Below the pieces are notes generated by a model. That model saw only the letters and a program-made list of their open reading frames with translations, was not told the DNA's origin and made no database searches. The position numbers and the translations under genes were made by a program. A stretch of DNA of 64,000 nt from Manihot esculenta (taxonomy: Eukaryota > Streptophyta > Magnoliopsida > Malpighiales > Euphorbiaceae): positions 22,503,457 to 22,567,456 of the forward strand of contig NC_035166.2 in NCBI RefSeq assembly GCF_001659605.2. The letters are read 5' to 3'. This document shows positions 1 to 11,749 of the stretch, piece after piece; the first letter of the stretch is position 1, and every line of letters begins with the position of its first letter.

Positions 1-66
1 ATATCATACAATCATATCCCTAATTATTAATACAAATCTAGACTATTTATAGAAATAATCTCAACA
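1..66 (-). repeat. 3' LTR of copia copy A (partial)
   Basis: These 66 bases match 4944-5009 with a few substitutions and a small indel. They end in the same CTCAACA, which is the start of the LTR (TGTTGAG) on the minus strand. The other 160 or so bases should lie to the left of the window. Confidence 0.85.
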
Positions 67-82
67 CTCCCCTTCAAGCTGG
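67..82 (-). other. polypurine tract of copia copy A
   Basis: On the minus strand a purine-rich run containing GAAGGGGAG lies directly before the LTR start TGTTGAG. This is where plus-strand DNA synthesis is primed in LTR elements. Confidence 0.75.
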
Positions 83-620
83 AGCATACATATCATATGC
101 TCCAAGCATGTTACAAGTATACTCTATTCGTGATCCTCGAAGTGATTTTGTGAAAATATTAGCTAGCTGATCATTTGAATTGACAAAGCTAGTGGAAATG
201 CATCCGGACTCAATCTTTTGCCTAATAAAATGGCAATCCACCTCTATATGCTTCATCCTCTAATGAAAAACTAGATTTGATGCAATATGGAGGGTAGCTT
301 GATTATTACATATCAACTTCATTTGACCAGTATTGCTATATTTCAATTCCTGAAGGAGTTTTTTCAACCAAATGAGTTTGCATGTTGCTAAAGCCATAAC
401 TCAATATTCTGCTTCTGTACTTGATCTTGCAACCACACTCTGTTTTTTACTTTTTCATGATATAATATTCCCTCCAATCATAATACAATATCCTGAAGTA
501 GATCGTCTATTTGAAGGGAACCTGCTTAATCTGCATCAGAATAGCCAACAATTTGTGAGTGACTCTTGTCCTCATAGAACTCCTTTGACATATCTAAGAA
601 TGCGAATGACTGCATCTTAG
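74..620 (-). pseudogene. copia RNase H domain remnant (copy A)
   Basis: The minus-strand frame at 74-256 gives the C-terminal end typical of plant copia polyproteins, with the words KHIEVDCHFIR and ANIFTKSL. The part between 256 and the reverse transcriptase is only readable by switching frames. RNase H removes the RNA strand during reverse transcription. The domain is broken and is annotated as a pseudogene. Confidence 0.75.
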
Positions 621-870
621 TGACTACTGTATGGAATTTAAAGAAATTGACTAACCACACTTACAGCAAAGGAAATATCTGGTCAAGTGATAGTGAGATA
701 ATTGAGCTTGCCTACTAATCTTCTGTATCTAGCAGGATCTTTAAGTGGCTCCCCCTATTCAGGAACCAATTTGGCATTTGGATCCATAGGAGTGTCCACA
801 TGTCTGCAGTTTGACATGTCTGTTTCTTCCAATATGTCCAAAGCATATTTTCGTTGAGAAATTGTGATAC

Positions 871-1542
871 CTATTTTAGACTTGCCACTTCAATCCCCAA
901 GAAATACTTCAGTTTTCCAAAGTCTTTAGTTTGGAAATGACTGAACAAATGTTGCTTAAGTTGAGAGATTCCATCATAATTATTTCCTGTAATGACAATA
1001 TCATCAACATAGACCACCAAGTAGATGCATCTATCGCCATTATGTCGAAAAAATACGGAATGATCAGAATCATTTCGAGACATTCCAAACTGTTGAACTA
1101 CAGTGCTCAATCGTCCGAACCATGCTCTTGGAGACTGTTTTAGACCATACAATGAGCGTCGAAGACGACATACTAAGCTTGACTCCCCCTGAGCAACAAA
1201 CTCCGGTGGTTGCTCCATATAGACTTCTTCAGCGAGTTCTCCATTAAGAAAGGCATTTTTAATGTCCAGTTGATGAAGGATCCAGTGATTAATTGCAGCC
1301 AGTGAGATAAGGAGGCGAACATAAGCTATTTTGGCTATTGGAGAGAAAGTACCACTGTAATCAAGCTCAAAAATTTGTGTGTAGCCTTTAGCTACAAGAC
1401 GAATTTTAAGGCAATCAATTTCTCTATCAAGTCCCACCTTAATTGTGTAAACCCATCGACAATTAACAGTAGACTTGCCAGGTGGTAAAGAGACTAGTTC
1501 CCAAGTTTCATTATTATGAAGAGCAATCATCTCCTCAACCAT
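871..1542 (-). pseudogene. copia reverse transcriptase fragment (copy A)
   Basis: A 223-residue open stretch reads as the core of a Ty1/copia reverse transcriptase. It has the N-terminal words NCRWVYTIK and RLVAKGYTQ, then LDIKNAFLNG, the SLYGLKQSPRAW block and the catalytic YVDDI motif, then KYFLGIEVA. This is the best-preserved piece of element A. It would copy element RNA into DNA in the cytoplasmic particle. The frame closes on both sides and neighbouring domains lie in other frames, so it is a surviving fragment, not a working gene. Confidence 0.9.
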
Positions 1543-1789
1543 TGCATTACACTAATCGGGATGATCCAATGCTTCTCTAACTATCTTGGGTATAGAAACA
1601 GTAGACATGGTGGAAACAAAAGTATAATAGGAAGGAGGCAAACGATGGTAACTCACAAAATTATAAATATAAATGGGATGAGGATTTTGAGAAGAGCGAA
1701 TACCTTTTCGCAAAGCAAGAGGAGTAGTCGTTGGTACTGAAGGCATGACCGAAGCAGGTGATGATGGAACTGGAGGTAAGTCATTAGAA

Positions 1790-2950
1790 GTACCTGCATC
1801 AGGGAGAGAAGTATCATTTTTAGTAGCAGATGGGTGGGGCCGACGTGTGTAGACCTGAAGGGGTGGTGTAGGAGTGGGAGATGGACTGACATGAGGCCAA
1901 GGAGAGATAAGAGGTGCAGGTACAAAAGTTTTGTGCGTTGAACTACAAGAAAAGTAAGGGGAGGTTTCAAAAAAAGCGACATCTGCAGAGATAAAATATC
2001 TGTTAGTAGTGGGATCATAGCATTTGTAATCTTTTTGAAGCTGAGAATAGCCAAGAAAGACACATTTAACTGATTTGAGCTGGAGTTTGTCTTTACCTGG
2101 GGTATGATCATGAAAAAAACATATACAAAAACTCGCAGAGATAATTGATTGGAGGTCTGGTTTGGAAAGAGAACTGAATGAGGACTCTGATGTTGCAAAA
2201 CAGAGGAAGGCGGTTGATCAAGTAGCAGGCAGTAAGGACTGCGTTGCCCTAAAAACGCATCGAAATATTATAATGTATGAGTAACGTGCTGACGGTTTCA
2301 ATCAAATGCCTATTTTTGCGCTTGGCAATACCATTTTGTTGAGGAGTATGGGCACAAGAAGTCTAGTGAATAATAGGCTAAGTAGACAAGAAATGAGAAA
2401 AAGAGGAGGAAAGATATTCTCGTGCATTATCACTACGCAAAACCTTAATGCGAACACCAAATTGATTATGTATTTCAGCACAAAATTTTTGAAAAATGGA
2501 GAATAACTCGGAGTGATTCTTCATTAAAAACTGCCAAGTGCAACGAGAATAATCATCAATAAAAGTAACAAAATACTAAAATTCCAAAGTTGTACTAACA
2601 CAATTTGGACTCCAAATGTTTGAATGAACAATGTCAAACATCGAAGTGATCTGTTATTGACTCGCTTGGGAAATGAAGTCTGAATTTATTTTCCAAGTTG
2701 ATATGATTCACTTGCTAAAGAAGATAAAGAAGAAAGACTGGGGACGATTTTCTGCAATTTGAGAAGACTAGGATGTCCTAAACGGTTATGAATAAGTTCA
2801 GCGGACATGGTAGAAACAAAAGCAACTGGAGAGGTGGTACAATCCTTGTGACTCAGATTCTGTTCCAATCATTCACCCAGTACTTCGGTCCTGCACTACA
2901 ACAGAATCAGCAGTAAAGGCTACTGAACAATTAAGATTTTTGGTTAATTT
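1790..2950 (-). pseudogene. copia integrase and GAG-pre-integrase remnant (copy A)
   Basis: At 2686-2868 the minus strand encodes a GAG-pre-integrase segment with HNRLGHPSLLKL and a downstream ESYQLGK, the zinc-binding start of integrase. The integrase C-terminal part around 1960-2200 (phrases close to FLGYSQLQKGYKCY) is readable only with frame shifts. The catalytic core between them is badly decayed. Copy B carries the same region at 5830-6950. Confidence 0.7.
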
Positions 2951-3313
2951 GCTAATGGAGATTAAATTATATGGACATTCAGAAGTGAATAAGACAGTAG
3001 TTAAGGAAATAGAAGGAAGAAGTTGTACGTTTCCTATTCCTTTAACTTGAGTTTGTGAACCATTAGCTAAGGTGACTTTAGATGGTGTAGAAGGTGAAAC
3101 AAGAGTAGAGTAAAGATTGTGATTACCAGAGATATGATCAAAAGCACCAGAGTCTCGAATCTATGGACCAATAGGTGAAGACTTAGTTAACAAGCAAAGG
3201 AATTACCGGAGTGAGCAATGCTGGAAGATGGAGGATGTTGCTTAGCTGCATAGAACTGCAGATATTTTTTATAGTCCTTTTCGGTTAAAGTAATTGAATC
3301 TAGGTTCTGAGAT

Positions 3314-4234
3314 TTATTGGTAGGTTGTGGAAGCAACCTTCTTCATTAGATTGGTCAAGATGAGCTGCTGACTTGTCAATATTATCAGGTTGATTGGGTC
3401 GTGGTGGTCGGCCATGTAGTGCTCAACGCGCATCCTATGTGTGACCTTTCTTATCACAATAGGAGCAATGAAACTTCTTCCCTTTACCTTTGCGATTTCC
3501 TCCATGTCCTTGATTTTCTTGCACAGCCAAAACCGAGGATTCCATATCTGTAGTGTCACTCTTACTAAGGGAAATACGTAAGAGCCTAGTTGACAAATCT
3601 TCTAAAGTTGGAATAACTGAACCAGTCAAAATTTGATTTTTCACAAAGCAAATGTCAGATCGTAATCCAATTAATGCCAAAACCATAAAAATTTATCACG
3701 TTCTTCTTGCGCATCAACTTCATCAGTAAAGGGCATAAGAGAATTAAATTCATCTTTCAGAGTTTCTACTTGACCCAAGTAACTAGCCATATCCTGATGA
3801 TTTTGTTGTAAGTGAATCATATCTGACACAACCTTGTAGATGCGTTGTATATCATTAGTATACAATGTTATGGTCTTAGTTCAAACCTTACAACAGGTTT
3901 TGCAAGACTGAAACAAAGCAAGCAATTTTGGATCTAACAAATGCTATAAAAGACTACATAGTTGAGCATCAATCTTAACCCAGTTGGATCTATTAGTGGC
4001 GGTGATATTAGTGGCATTTTTTGTTAAATGATCATCATATCCCTGTCCTACAAACCATAATTCTACAAATGCAGCCCAAGACACATAATTATTACTTCCT
4101 TGCAACTTCACCATAGCAATTGAAAAGAAAAGTTTAAGAGACTCAGAACCTGTATTGAGGGTGTTTTGCTTCTCAGACATGTCGAGAGAGATTCTGAAAC
4201 AACAGGGGACCGAGTAGGGACCCGAATCTGCCAA
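3314..4234 (-). pseudogene. copia gag remnant with CCHC zinc knuckle (copy A)
   Basis: The minus strand near 4234-3944 starts with a gag-like segment (MSEKQN..., then NNYVSWAAFVELWFVGQGYDDHL). A second part at 3865-3671 continues it, and 3686-3435 ends in a basic linker and a partial zinc knuckle, CSYCDKKGH. Gag coats the element RNA in the particle. Three frames are needed to read it, so it is a pseudogene. Copy B has lost almost all of this region. Confidence 0.75.
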
Positions 4235-4770
4235 AAAAGAGCTGAATCTGCCAAGAAAAAAGGAACCTACGCTTGTGAACAGTAAATTCGACGATCAGAC
4301 CTACTGGGCTGGAGTCGCCGGCGCCGAACGATGCTGGAAAAAGAGTTGCCGACGTGAAACAGTCGCCGGAGGATGGTGCACGCATCCGTCGGGGGATGCT
4401 GGAGGAAGAGTTGCCGATGTCAAACAATCGCTGGATGATGGTGCACGCGTCCGCGCATGGCCGAAGGGCATGTGAAGGCGAGCTGAACAGCCTACCGGAC
4501 CTACTGGGCTGGAGTCGCCGGCACCGAGCGATATTGGGGGAAGAGTCGCCAGCGTGAAACAATCACCAAAGGGTGGTGCACGCGCCGGCGCGTGGCCGGA
4601 GACAAGCTACTTGGGGTGGCGCGTGGGGCCAGATCTGGAGGCGGTGCTTCACCAGAAAGCATATCGGAGGCCGGCGTGGAGAATGGACTGAGTGGTGAGA
4701 CTAACTGATTTTCAGAAAGTCACCAAAGCAAAGTGGCAGATCTGCCACTCAAAGGTGAACCAAGTTTCTT

Positions 4771-4783
4771 GACTCTGATACCA
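4771..4783 (-). other. primer binding site of copia copy A
   Basis: On the minus strand this reads TGGTATCAGAGTC directly after the 5' LTR. That is complementary to the 3' end of initiator tRNA-Met, the usual copia primer, and it fixes the inner edge of the LTR. Confidence 0.9.
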
Positions 4784-5009
4784 TGAAACCTTTGATGAAA
4801 AGAAGAAAAAGAGAGTAGAAGATTTGAGAGAAAATACTTGATTATTCCCCTCAAGCCAATTGGGGTATATATAATACTTATAAGAGTACACATTAGGTAA
4901 GAAAATAAATTAATTCTCTAATTATAACCTAATCATATCTCAATTATATCACAATCATATCCTTAATTATCAATACAAATCTAGGCTATTTATAGAAATA
5001 ATCTCAACA
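4784..5009 (-). repeat. 5' LTR of copia copy A (226 bp)
   Basis: On the minus strand the LTR starts TGTTGAG and ends TTTCA, next to the primer binding site. The same LTR family occurs as a solo LTR at 34084-34311 with a perfect 5-bp target duplication, which independently confirms both ends. Confidence 0.92.
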
Positions 5010-6950
5010 CCTGTAATGATAATATCATCAACAAAGACTACCGAGTAGATGCATCTATCATCACTATGACGAAAAAATGCGGAATAATCAGAATTACTTC
5101 AAGACATTCCAAACTGTTGAACTAGTGCTGAATCGTCCAAACCGTGCTTTTGGAGACTGTTTTAGTTCATACAAAGAGCATCAAAGACGACATACTAAGC
5201 CTGACTCCTCCTGAGCAATTAACCCTAGAGGTTGCTCCATGTAAACTTCTTCAGTGAGACATTTTTAATGTCCCGTTGATAAAGGGTCCAATGATTAATT
5301 GCAGCCAATGATATAAGGAGGCGAACAAGAGCTATTTTGGCTACTAGAGAGAAAGTATCATTGTAATAAAGCTCAAAAATCTAAGTGTAACATTTATCTA
5401 CAAAGCGAGTTTTAAGATGATCAATTTTGCCATTAAGTCTCACCTTAACTTTGTAAACTCATCGACAACCAACAGTAGACTTGCTAGGTGGTAAGAATAT
5501 CAGTTTTCAAGTTTCATTTTTATAAAGAGCAGTCATTTCCTCAGTCTTGATATTACGCTAACCAAGATGATCAAATGCTTCTCTAACTATCTTTGGTACA
5601 GAGACAGCAGTCACAACAGAAACAAAAGTATAATAGGAAGGAGACAAATGATGGTAACTCACAAAATTATAAATGGGATGAGGATTTCGAGAAAAACGAA
5701 TAGCTTTTCGAAGAGCAAGAGGAAGAGTAGCTATTGTTGCTGAAGGCATGATCGAAGTAGGTGATGATGGAATAGGAGGTAAGTCATTAGAAGTACTTGC
5801 ATCAGGGAGAAATGTCATTGTTATTAGCAGATAGGTGAGGCCGATGTGTGTAGACTTGAAGAGGTGGCATAGAAGTGGGAGATAGATACACTTGAGGTAA
5901 AGGAGTAATAAGAGTCGGAGGTATAGGCAAAGCTAGAAGAATAAAGGTTTTGTGTGCTGGACTAGAAGAAAAGTAAGGAGAGGTTTCAAAAAAGTGACAT
6001 CTGCGGACACAAAATATCTATCAGTACTAGAGACATAGCATTTGTAACCTTTTTGAAGCCGTGAATAGCCGAGAAAAACACATTTAACTGATTTGGGCTG
6101 CAATTTATCTTTGCCAGGAGTATGATCATGAACAAAGCATATACATTCGAAAATATGCAGAGACAGCTGGGTGGAATTCTGGTTAGGAAATAGAATAGAA
6201 TGAGGACTTTGATGTTGCAAAACAGAGAAAGGGATTCAGTTAATCAAGTAACAAGTAGTAAAGACAGTTTTCCTCCAAAAACGCAACGGAACATTGTGAT
6301 GTAGGAGTAAGGTGTGGGCTGTTTCAATCAAATGTCGATTTTTTCGCTCGGCAACTTCATTTTGTTGTGGGGTATGAAAACAAGAAGTTTCGTGTGTAAT
6401 ACCCTAAGTAGACAAGAAATGAGTGAATGAGAAAGGATAAATATTCTCATGCATTGTCACTTCGCAATATTTTAATGTGAACGCCAAATTGATTATGAAT
6501 TTCAACATAAAACTTCTGAAAAATAGAGAACAACTCAGATCAATAAAGGTAACAAAATATTGAAATTCCATAATTGTACTAACCCGACTTGGACCCCAAA
6601 TATCTGAATGAACAATGTTAAACATAGAAGTGGCCCTATTATTGACTCGCTTGGAAAAAGAAGCTTGAGTTTGCTTTCCAAGTTGACAAGACTCACATTC
6701 TAAAGAAGGCAAGGAAGAGGGACTAAGAACCAGTTTTTGTAACTTGTTCAGACTTGGATGTCCCCAACAATGAGTTCAGCGGAAGTTGTAGATACAAAAG
6801 CAATTGGAGGGTTAGAAGTGGAAAAATAATACAATCCTTGTGACTCATATCTTACTCCAATTATCTTTCCAGTACTCTGTTCCTGCACAACCACAAATTC
6901 AGCAGTAAAGATGACTGAACAGTGAAGATTTTTAGTCAATTTGTTAACAG
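5010..6950 (-). pseudogene. copia pol remnants of copy B (reverse transcriptase part, integrase, GAG-pre-integrase)
   Basis: Reverse transcriptase words are readable only in pieces between 5010 and 5560, with a deletion near 5250. At 5933-6220 the integrase end reads with HDHTPGKDKLQ, KSVKCVFLGYSRLQKGYKCY and SADVTF. At 6404-6712 an integrase N-terminal part contains CESCQLGKQTQ, then NIVHSDIWGPS with the expected aspartate. Stops and frame shifts divide all of them. No function is expected. Confidence 0.8.
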
Positions 6951-7617
6951 AGATTAGGTTGTATGAACATTCGGGGTAAATAAAACATTAGTCAAGGGGA
7001 TAGAAGGAGATATACATTATCGATCCCTTTAACTTGATATTGTGAACCATTAGCTAATGTGACTTTAGATGGTGTAAAAGGTGAAATAAGAGTAGAAAAA
7101 AGATTGGAATTATCAGAAATATGATTAGAAGCACCAGAGTCGAGGATCCATGAACCAATGGGTAAAGACTTGGTTAGATAAACAACAGAATTACCAGAAT
7201 GAGCAATATTTGATTAGGCCATGGGGACTGAATCTGTAGAAAAATAAAAGAATCTGTGACCATGAACAATATATTCGAAGCTATTGTTCACAAGGGATGT
7301 GTGGAGAAGAGTTGGACAGTTGACCCAACCGAGTGGGCTGGAGTCACCGGTGTCGGGCGATGTTGGAGGAAGGGTTGCCTACATGAAAAAGGTGCTGAAG
7401 AATAGTTCACGTGCTGGCACGTGTACCAGAGTCGAACATTTTGGGCGGCTCATGGAGGCGTGTGGAGTCGGTTTCTGGTGCTTTATTAGGTCGCCAATCG
7501 GAAGCCAGCGAGAATGGTGGGCTAAGTGGTGAGACCAACTGATTTTCATAAAGTCCCCAAAGGAAGGTGGCAGATCTGCCACTCACAGCTGAACCAAATT
7601 TCTTAGCTCTAATTCCA

Positions 7618-7822
7618 TGAAAACGGTGATGAAAAAAAAAGGGGGGGGAAGCAGAAACTTTGAGAGAAAAATGCTTGATGATTTTCCTCAAATCAATTGG
7701 GGTATATATACTAACAAGAATAAATTAATTATCTAATTATAGCCTAATCATATCCCATTCATATCCCTAATTATACACACAATCACTACAAATCTAAGTT
7801 ATTTACGGAAAGTATCTCAACA
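7618..7822 (-). repeat. 5' LTR of copia copy B
   Basis: The minus strand starts TGTTGAGATA and ends near GTTTTCA, matching the copy A LTR with many substitutions, small deletions and a G-run at 7643-7649. A decayed primer site follows inward (7604-7617). The right flank, from 7823, is non-repeat sequence, probably formin intron. Confidence 0.85.
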
Positions 7823-8577
7823 ATATCTGCCCACTGTTGTTAGAATCTTACTGTTCTTTGTTTGATTCTTACTATTTGATTTAATTCTCCATCCCAGCAA
7901 TTTGAATTTATGGGTTGAATCTATTTTTGTTAGAATCTTATGATTCATACAACTTGATTTGTGTGATTTGTTTCGATTCCTTATCCTAGTGGTTCAATTC
8001 CATATCCCATAAATTCGGATTTATCCTAGTGACTTGAATTTATGGGTGAATTGTAAGTGTGCCTGAATTATGACCAAATCAAAAGAATTGGTAGTAAATT
8101 ATGTGAATTCAATTCTTTTTATAAAGGGTAGTTAGACTGAAAAGTGTGTATTAAACCTTTCCTTAGCTATTTTCCATTCAACAATCATTCTTTTCGTCAC
8201 TTTCTTCCTCTTTTTTTATATCTATTTTGATGTATTTTATGCTTATTATTTAGTTGAATATCTTAATTTTAAATCTTCAAATATTTACTCACTTCATGAG
8301 CTTTATGTTTTTTGTTTTTAAGAAAAAATTTGCATAGCAATAGGTTTTTACCATTATATTATGGCCGTTAGAGGCGTCTTTCCATGATAGAGAAGGACAA
8401 TGTGATTGATTGCTGTAGAAATATCTGCCTGACATTGTAAAATATCTTACTACTTGTAGGACCTTTGAGAATGACCCCTCATACTTCAGGAGAAATTATA
8501 TAATTAGAGTTTTATTTCTGCTGCTTCTCTTTTGTGTATCATTTTTTATGGACTGACATGTTTCATACCAATTTTAG
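7823..8577. other. likely intron sequence of the formin gene
   Basis: No coding signal is visible here. It lies between the copia pair and the first recognised formin exon and is T-rich on the plus strand, as plant introns are. The phrase GTTAGAATCTTA occurs twice (7838 and 7929). The missing upstream exons of the FH2 domain are not here, so they must be left of the window or lost. Confidence 0.4.
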
Positions 8578-9491
8578 ACACTGAAAGAATTCATTTCTGT
8601 TGCTGAGACGGAGGTGACGTCTGTGACAAATCTATATTCTGTTGTGGTAATCTGCACAGAGTCCTAAAATTTTGTATAATAAGTTGATATATATATACAC
8701 ACACATATATATGATCTCATCAATCATTATGCTGTGGTGCCCAGGGTAGAAATGCAGATGCGCTTGCACTATATTTTGGTGAGGATCCAGCTCGTTGCCC
8801 ATTTGAGCAAGGTAAGTTGTGTATTTTACACATTTCCAATTTATCGCTATTCAATCTATTGAGATTATTGTTAGCATGCTCCGCATTGCTATATTAGTGG
8901 GTACCATGGTAAAATTACTGAAAGATTTCTGTACTTGAGGCCATATGAGTTCGTGAGCGAGTGGTTCATGAAAATTGCACCTTTTTTTTTTACTGCTTGT
9001 GAAATAGTGAAAGGATGATTTATATGGCAAAGCATGACAAACTCAGAGATTTGTTTCCCTGTATGATTAAGGTATATGAGTATTATGGTGCAATTTAATT
9101 TTGTAAATATTTCCTTATGTTCCCTGGATTTTGGCTTCTGTAGTTATATCGAAAAAACTATATAAAGGATAAGAACAATAAAAAGAAGAAAGGGCAAACA
9201 AATAATTGAAGGGAACAAGGTTCTGCAATTCTCTAATGTTATCCTAGTTTGATTTTGGTTTGTCATTATTTTCGTCACTTGTGTCGAGAGAATGAGAATC
9301 TTAATTTTCTTGGTCTTGCTGTAATGATTGATGCAGTTACAGCAACTCTATTAAATTTTGTGAGGTTGTTCCGGAAAGCCCATGAAGAAAATTTGAAACA
9401 AGCTGAATTGGAAAAGAAGAAAGCCGAGAAGGATGCTGAAGTGGAGAAAACGGAGAAAGCGAAGGGAGGAAGTCCTACAAAACAAGAGTGA
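8578..9491 (+). CDS. type II formin, 3' terminal exons (end of FH2 domain)
   Basis: Three exons with good splice sites join in frame: 8578-8646, 8745-8811 and 9337-9491 (stop TGA). They encode the last part of an FH2 domain: TLKEFISVAETEV, then GRNADALALYFGEDPARCPFEQ split into pieces, then TATLLNFVRLFRKAHEEN and a Lys/Glu-rich tail ending at SPTKQE. Formins nucleate and elongate unbranched actin filaments, and these blocks match plant class II formins. About 96 residues are visible against more than 800 in a full protein. Earlier exons would lie beyond the two copia elements, which would then sit in an intron on the opposite strand. Whether the gene is intact or a stranded 3' end cannot be decided from this window. 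Confidence 0.8.
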
Positions 9492-11030
9492 AAAATAGCT
9501 CTGCATATATATGTTGCTTCCCCTACACAGCAGTTTGTGCTCCGCGCTGCACAGCAGACTTATGCTGCATTGTTTTTTGGTCATTGTCGGCCAAAAAAAT
9601 GCTGCTGAGGACCTCGGGTCCACCATTCAGTGTGAAGTAAGCCTCACAAGGTGATGTAGGCAAAGGTATAAAGATATTTCCTGAGGCTTGTGGAGCTTAA
9701 AGCATCCAAAAGGCTGATTTGATCAGATGCTGATCAATGATTGATGAGGTGAACGCGGTAGATGTTACACAGATCATATTTTTGCCAAATAGAATGGTTA
9801 CATTTGCTGACATAGCAAATGTTCACTGCACAGTTTATTTAGTTGATGGATATGGCCCCATAGCGTGGGTTAATCCTTCACTACGAGTGCGGACAGGAGA
9901 TTTGGTTTCTGGCTTTAATCATTTGGTTTGGTGGAGTTTCTTCAGCACCAGAGCAAAGCGGATGCCTCGAGTAATGTAAAGCACAAAGCCTGTCTGTAGC
10001 ATGAGACCATGTACAAAGCTCTAACCCACTTCCCTAACGTTAGATTCAATTCTTTTCTTGTAACATATAAATAGGGTTGCCTTTTCCTTTCAGTTCATTG
10101 TTTTGTTTCTAATTGAAATTTTGTCCTAACCCGCCCCGAAATGTTGTATAGGTGTTCAGGTTCAGATAGAGCAATTATAAGACGGGTTGCTTGTAGTGTA
10201 ATTGTATTATAACCTCCAAATATAGGTTGCTGATTGAAAATTATTTTTCCTCGATTTACTTCGGTTATTACCATTTTTGTCTCGAGGTTACAGTTTCTTA
10301 ATAATTTTCTTCAGGTACTGCCAATTTTCTTCCCGATTATGTACGAAGCTAATTCTTCTATTTCATTATTTATTCATTTTGGACGTGGCAACATCCAGTT
10401 AATTAGTTGCATGTACATCTCATTACTTTCGCCTACATCGATATAGTTTACAAGTTCGGATTACATTTTAAAGGTTATTAATTTATTATTAGGTTTGATG
10501 TGCTCAATCTTTTTTTCCTACTTTAATTGGTAAACATGAAACACTTCTTTCTTATCAAAAAGAGTTCTGCCGTTGGATGTCACCGTGTTGTGCCTGATTG
10601 ACGAACAAGATAGGTATTGAGCTGGGATCTCATCTCACAGGTGTTTCTTCTGTGGATGCGGATGGGATTATGTTTGTTTGAGCAGTTGTTTGAGCAGCCC
10701 GACACCAGTGAGACGCGACATTTACATTTAGTAGGCGAATGCAGTATTTACATTTAAAGAGTTAAACCACTAAAGTATTCACTAACGCAAAGTAATTTAA
10801 TATAATTATCCTAAATTAGTTATCATTTAATTAAAATTATAATTCTAATTTATTGAATATGAGTTCATTAAATTTTTATTTAGTCAAATCAATAAAAATT
10901 TTATTTTTTTATTTTTTTTAAAAAAATAAAAGTGTTAAATGTAGTAATATATTAAAAATAAATTAATATTTAACCTATTTCAATTTAAAAGTTAAAATTT
11001 TAGGAGGCGATAATCTCCACCTGAGCGACA
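9492..11030. other. formin 3' UTR and intergenic sequence
   Basis: The first several hundred bases after the formin stop (to about 10100) are of mixed composition and plausibly 3' untranslated. A small open frame at 9737-9979 has no recognisable motif. The rest is AT-rich with no gene signal. Confidence 0.4.
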
Positions 11031-11099
11031 CCATGGTATGGCAAGATCAGTCTAGTGGATACAGGGTGGCATTGAAATTGTCACACTTTTCTGAAGAGT

Positions 11100-11745
11100 T
11101 ATCTCCATATGGATACGTTAACGCCTTATGTTTGGAAATATTTATGGAAGCAGCCCCTTCCAAAATTGTGAATTTCATCTAGCGGGTTGTTTTGGATATC
11201 ATTCCTAGCGGACTTGTATATTGCATTGCATGCTCCTTTGAGAGATGTTGATGTTGTGTGTCCCTTTTGTAACGCCACTAAAACTATCTTGCATCTATGC
11301 TGTGATCGGCAAGCAAGTTCCTGAGAGGAGGTTGTTTTGGAGATTAAGTGCATTGGCTTCATTGTGATAAATTAGTAAATGCACCTAATGCATGTGCTGA
11401 TTTATAAAGAGTGGATTCCACCGTTTATAATTTAAGAAAAAATTAAATATATATATATATATACGTACACGTGATACGCACAGTGTATGATGTATTTTAC
11501 CTGCTCGAACAACCCATAAATTATGGTTTATTAATAAACCTCTCAGTGTGGTTACAGTTTGCAAGTTCTCGAGTTATTTTTAAGTGATTTTATCAGATTG
11601 TCGTCTGGCATTGTGAAGACGAATCAAGGAACTTGGAGGGTGCTTCCCATGCTGCACTAGCTTTCAGACTGGTATTATGAAAGTGCCATGAGGTTATTGA
11701 TGATGGGAGTGTTTGGATTGAGGACATGAGATTCCCTCTGCTATT
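11100..11745 (+). pseudogene. decayed LINE (non-LTR retrotransposon) 3' ORF fragment
   Basis: At about 11126-11190 the plus strand reads YVWKYLWKQPLPKIVNF, a stop, then RVVLDIIPS. At about 11242-11315 another frame reads DVDVVCPFCNATKTILHLCC. Together these resemble the zf-RVT region of plant LINEs (W..LW...P.K...F.WR, then C-P-x-C and H-x4-C). Near 11600-11740 a segment with SRNLEGASHAALAF and WIED resembles the end of the LINE RNase H. Stops and frame changes are frequent. The call is from motif order alone. Confidence 0.5.
11447..11463. repeat. AT microsatellite
   Basis: A short run of alternating A and T in an AT-rich stretch. Confidence 0.8.
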
Positions 11746-11749
11746 TCCT

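Larger units (their letters stand above)
1..5009 (-). mobile_element. Ty1/copia LTR retrotransposon, copy A, decayed, 3' end cut by window
   Basis: This is a nearly full-length copia element read on the minus strand. From right to left it has a 226-bp 5' LTR (4784-5009), a tRNA-Met-type primer binding site, gag with a CCHC knuckle, GAG-pre-integrase and integrase remnants, reverse transcriptase, RNase H, a purine tract and the first 66 bases of the 3' LTR. The order integrase before reverse transcriptase defines copia. Frames are broken repeatedly, so it cannot make a complete polyprotein. The 66 visible bases of the 3' LTR differ at a few places from the 5' LTR, so the insertion is not recent. 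The sequence just right of the element (5010 onward) is the reverse transcriptase of a related copy B, which suggests A inserted into B. Confidence 0.9.
5010..7822 (-). mobile_element. Ty1/copia retrotransposon, copy B, truncated and internally deleted
   Basis: A second member of the same family lies in the same orientation. It begins abruptly in the reverse transcriptase at the point matching base 986 of copy A, and runs through decayed integrase, GAG-pre-integrase and leader to a 5' LTR at 7618-7822. The part of copy A from about 3216 to 4205 (most of gag) is missing here: the two flanks meet around 7200-7220. Its 3' half is not in the window. The simplest reading is that copy A landed inside B and the remainder of B lies left of the window. 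Confidence 0.85.

Noticed and set aside
9737..9979. 80-codon gene after the formin
   Set aside because: Lies in probable 3' untranslated sequence, with no recognisable motif.
10690..11510. DNA transposon with ends GTTGTTTGAGCAG and its complement enclosing the LINE trace
   Set aside because: Only about 13 bases match with one mismatch, no target duplication was found, and the LINE trace continues past the right end.
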